DNA of 64,000 nucleotides. Source: Candidatus Methanomethylophilaceae archaeon (GTDB taxonomy: Archaea; Thermoplasmatota; Thermoplasmata; Methanomassiliicoccales; Methanomethylophilaceae). The notes beneath the pieces were generated by a model that saw only the letters and a program-made list of their open reading frames with translations, made no database searches and was not told the origin of the DNA. This document shows positions 63,773 through 64,000 of this stretch, piece by piece; the stretch's first letter is position 1; every line of letters starts with the position of its first letter. The position numbers and the translations under genes were made by a program. Location of the stretch: the NCBI GenBank assembly GCA_944322255.1, contig CALUOK010000002.1:1-64000 (forward strand), given 5' to 3'.

Positions 63773-64000
63773 CTACTCTTCCAGACGGTACAGGTTCCTG
63801 AGGGCCCTGAAGACCTCCGTCGCATCGTCCCCGGTGACCGTGTCCCCCTCCTCGAAGGGATGGTTGGCGTACATGATGTCGTGGGCGGCCATGGTGATGA
63901 GGTGGAAGAGCTCGCCCTTCTCCGTGAACGAGTACATGGGGACCCTCTGGCCGTACTCCCTGAGGCGGAACTTCAGTATCCCGCGAGCGGTGTACCTGTC
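63773..64000 (-). CDS. C-terminal part of an unidentified protein
   Basis: Open to the window edge; the last 75 codons read GILKFRLREYGQRVPMYSFT and HLITMAAHDIMYANHP, ending RLEE. Mostly helical, possibly the tail of a winged-helix or effector-domain protein. Convergent with cobT. No family assigned. Confidence 0.5.
   Translation of the reverse strand, partial: DRYTARGILKFRLREYGQRVPMYSFTEKGELFHLITMAAHDIMYANHPFEEGDTVTGDDATEVFRALRNLYRLEE

Overview
The window looks like archaeal chromosome, most likely a methanogen-related Thermoplasmatota such as Methanomassiliicoccales. Archaeal signs are the archaeal-type S-adenosylmethionine synthetase, ribosomal protein L40e, FEN1 with a PCNA-binding tail, archaeal CobT, phosphomevalonate dehydratase, a DUF835 response regulator, and many TATA boxes lying 20-30 bases upstream of the start codon (leaderless transcripts). 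Genes are GC-rich and intergenic gaps AT-rich. No methanogenesis marker gene is present, so the order-level call is inference.

Layout. 1-4.5 kb is an accessory edge: a transposase tail, about 800 bp of decayed sequence, an orphan 600-aa protein, and a NYN-domain nuclease coupled to a partner gene. 4.7-9.7 kb holds an orphan RelB-like antitoxin, aconitase, and a DUF234 ATPase flanked by short repeats. 9.8-17 kb is a six-gene membrane complex resembling hydrogenase-4/complex I whose large subunit has lost all four nickel-binding cysteines. 17-21 kb is a second accessory patch: a frameshifted AAA-ATPase/PD-(D/E)XK gene fused to a universal stress protein domain, tRNA-Pro(CGG), a nucleotidyltransferase, a P-loop kinase and a TnpB scar. 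21.9-31.7 kb carries MntP, a DUF1848 protein, DNA repair genes (ogt, alkD-like, nth), hypA-hypD, folC, twin ATP-grasp ligases, a lone asparagine-synthase domain and NikR. 32.4-48 kb is mostly housekeeping: topA, enolase, L40e, metK, RNase Z, rpe, fen1, a TatD-like hydrolase and TcdA, plus a degenerate Fic protein. 48.3-58.7 kb carries ileS, the two phosphomevalonate dehydratase subunits (the small one fused to Nudix), crcB, a MarR-MATE operon, an intact Fic protein, ybaK and ppa. 59-63.7 kb holds an ArsD-like protein and the hypF - phosphoglycerate-mutase-like - cobT operon.

Functional threads. Nickel and cofactor metabolism recurs (HypA, HypD, HypF, NikR, CobT), which implies a genuine NiFe hydrogenase elsewhere, because the complex encoded here cannot bind nickel in the usual way. 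Isoprenoid synthesis uses the archaeal anhydromevalonate route, here with an unusual Nudix fusion. Several regulators sit beside palindromes that enclose or flank their own TATA box. The least explained items are the nickel-free complex, the Nudix fusion, the dead Fic paralogue, the repeats flanking the DUF234 ATPase, and the NYN gene pair.
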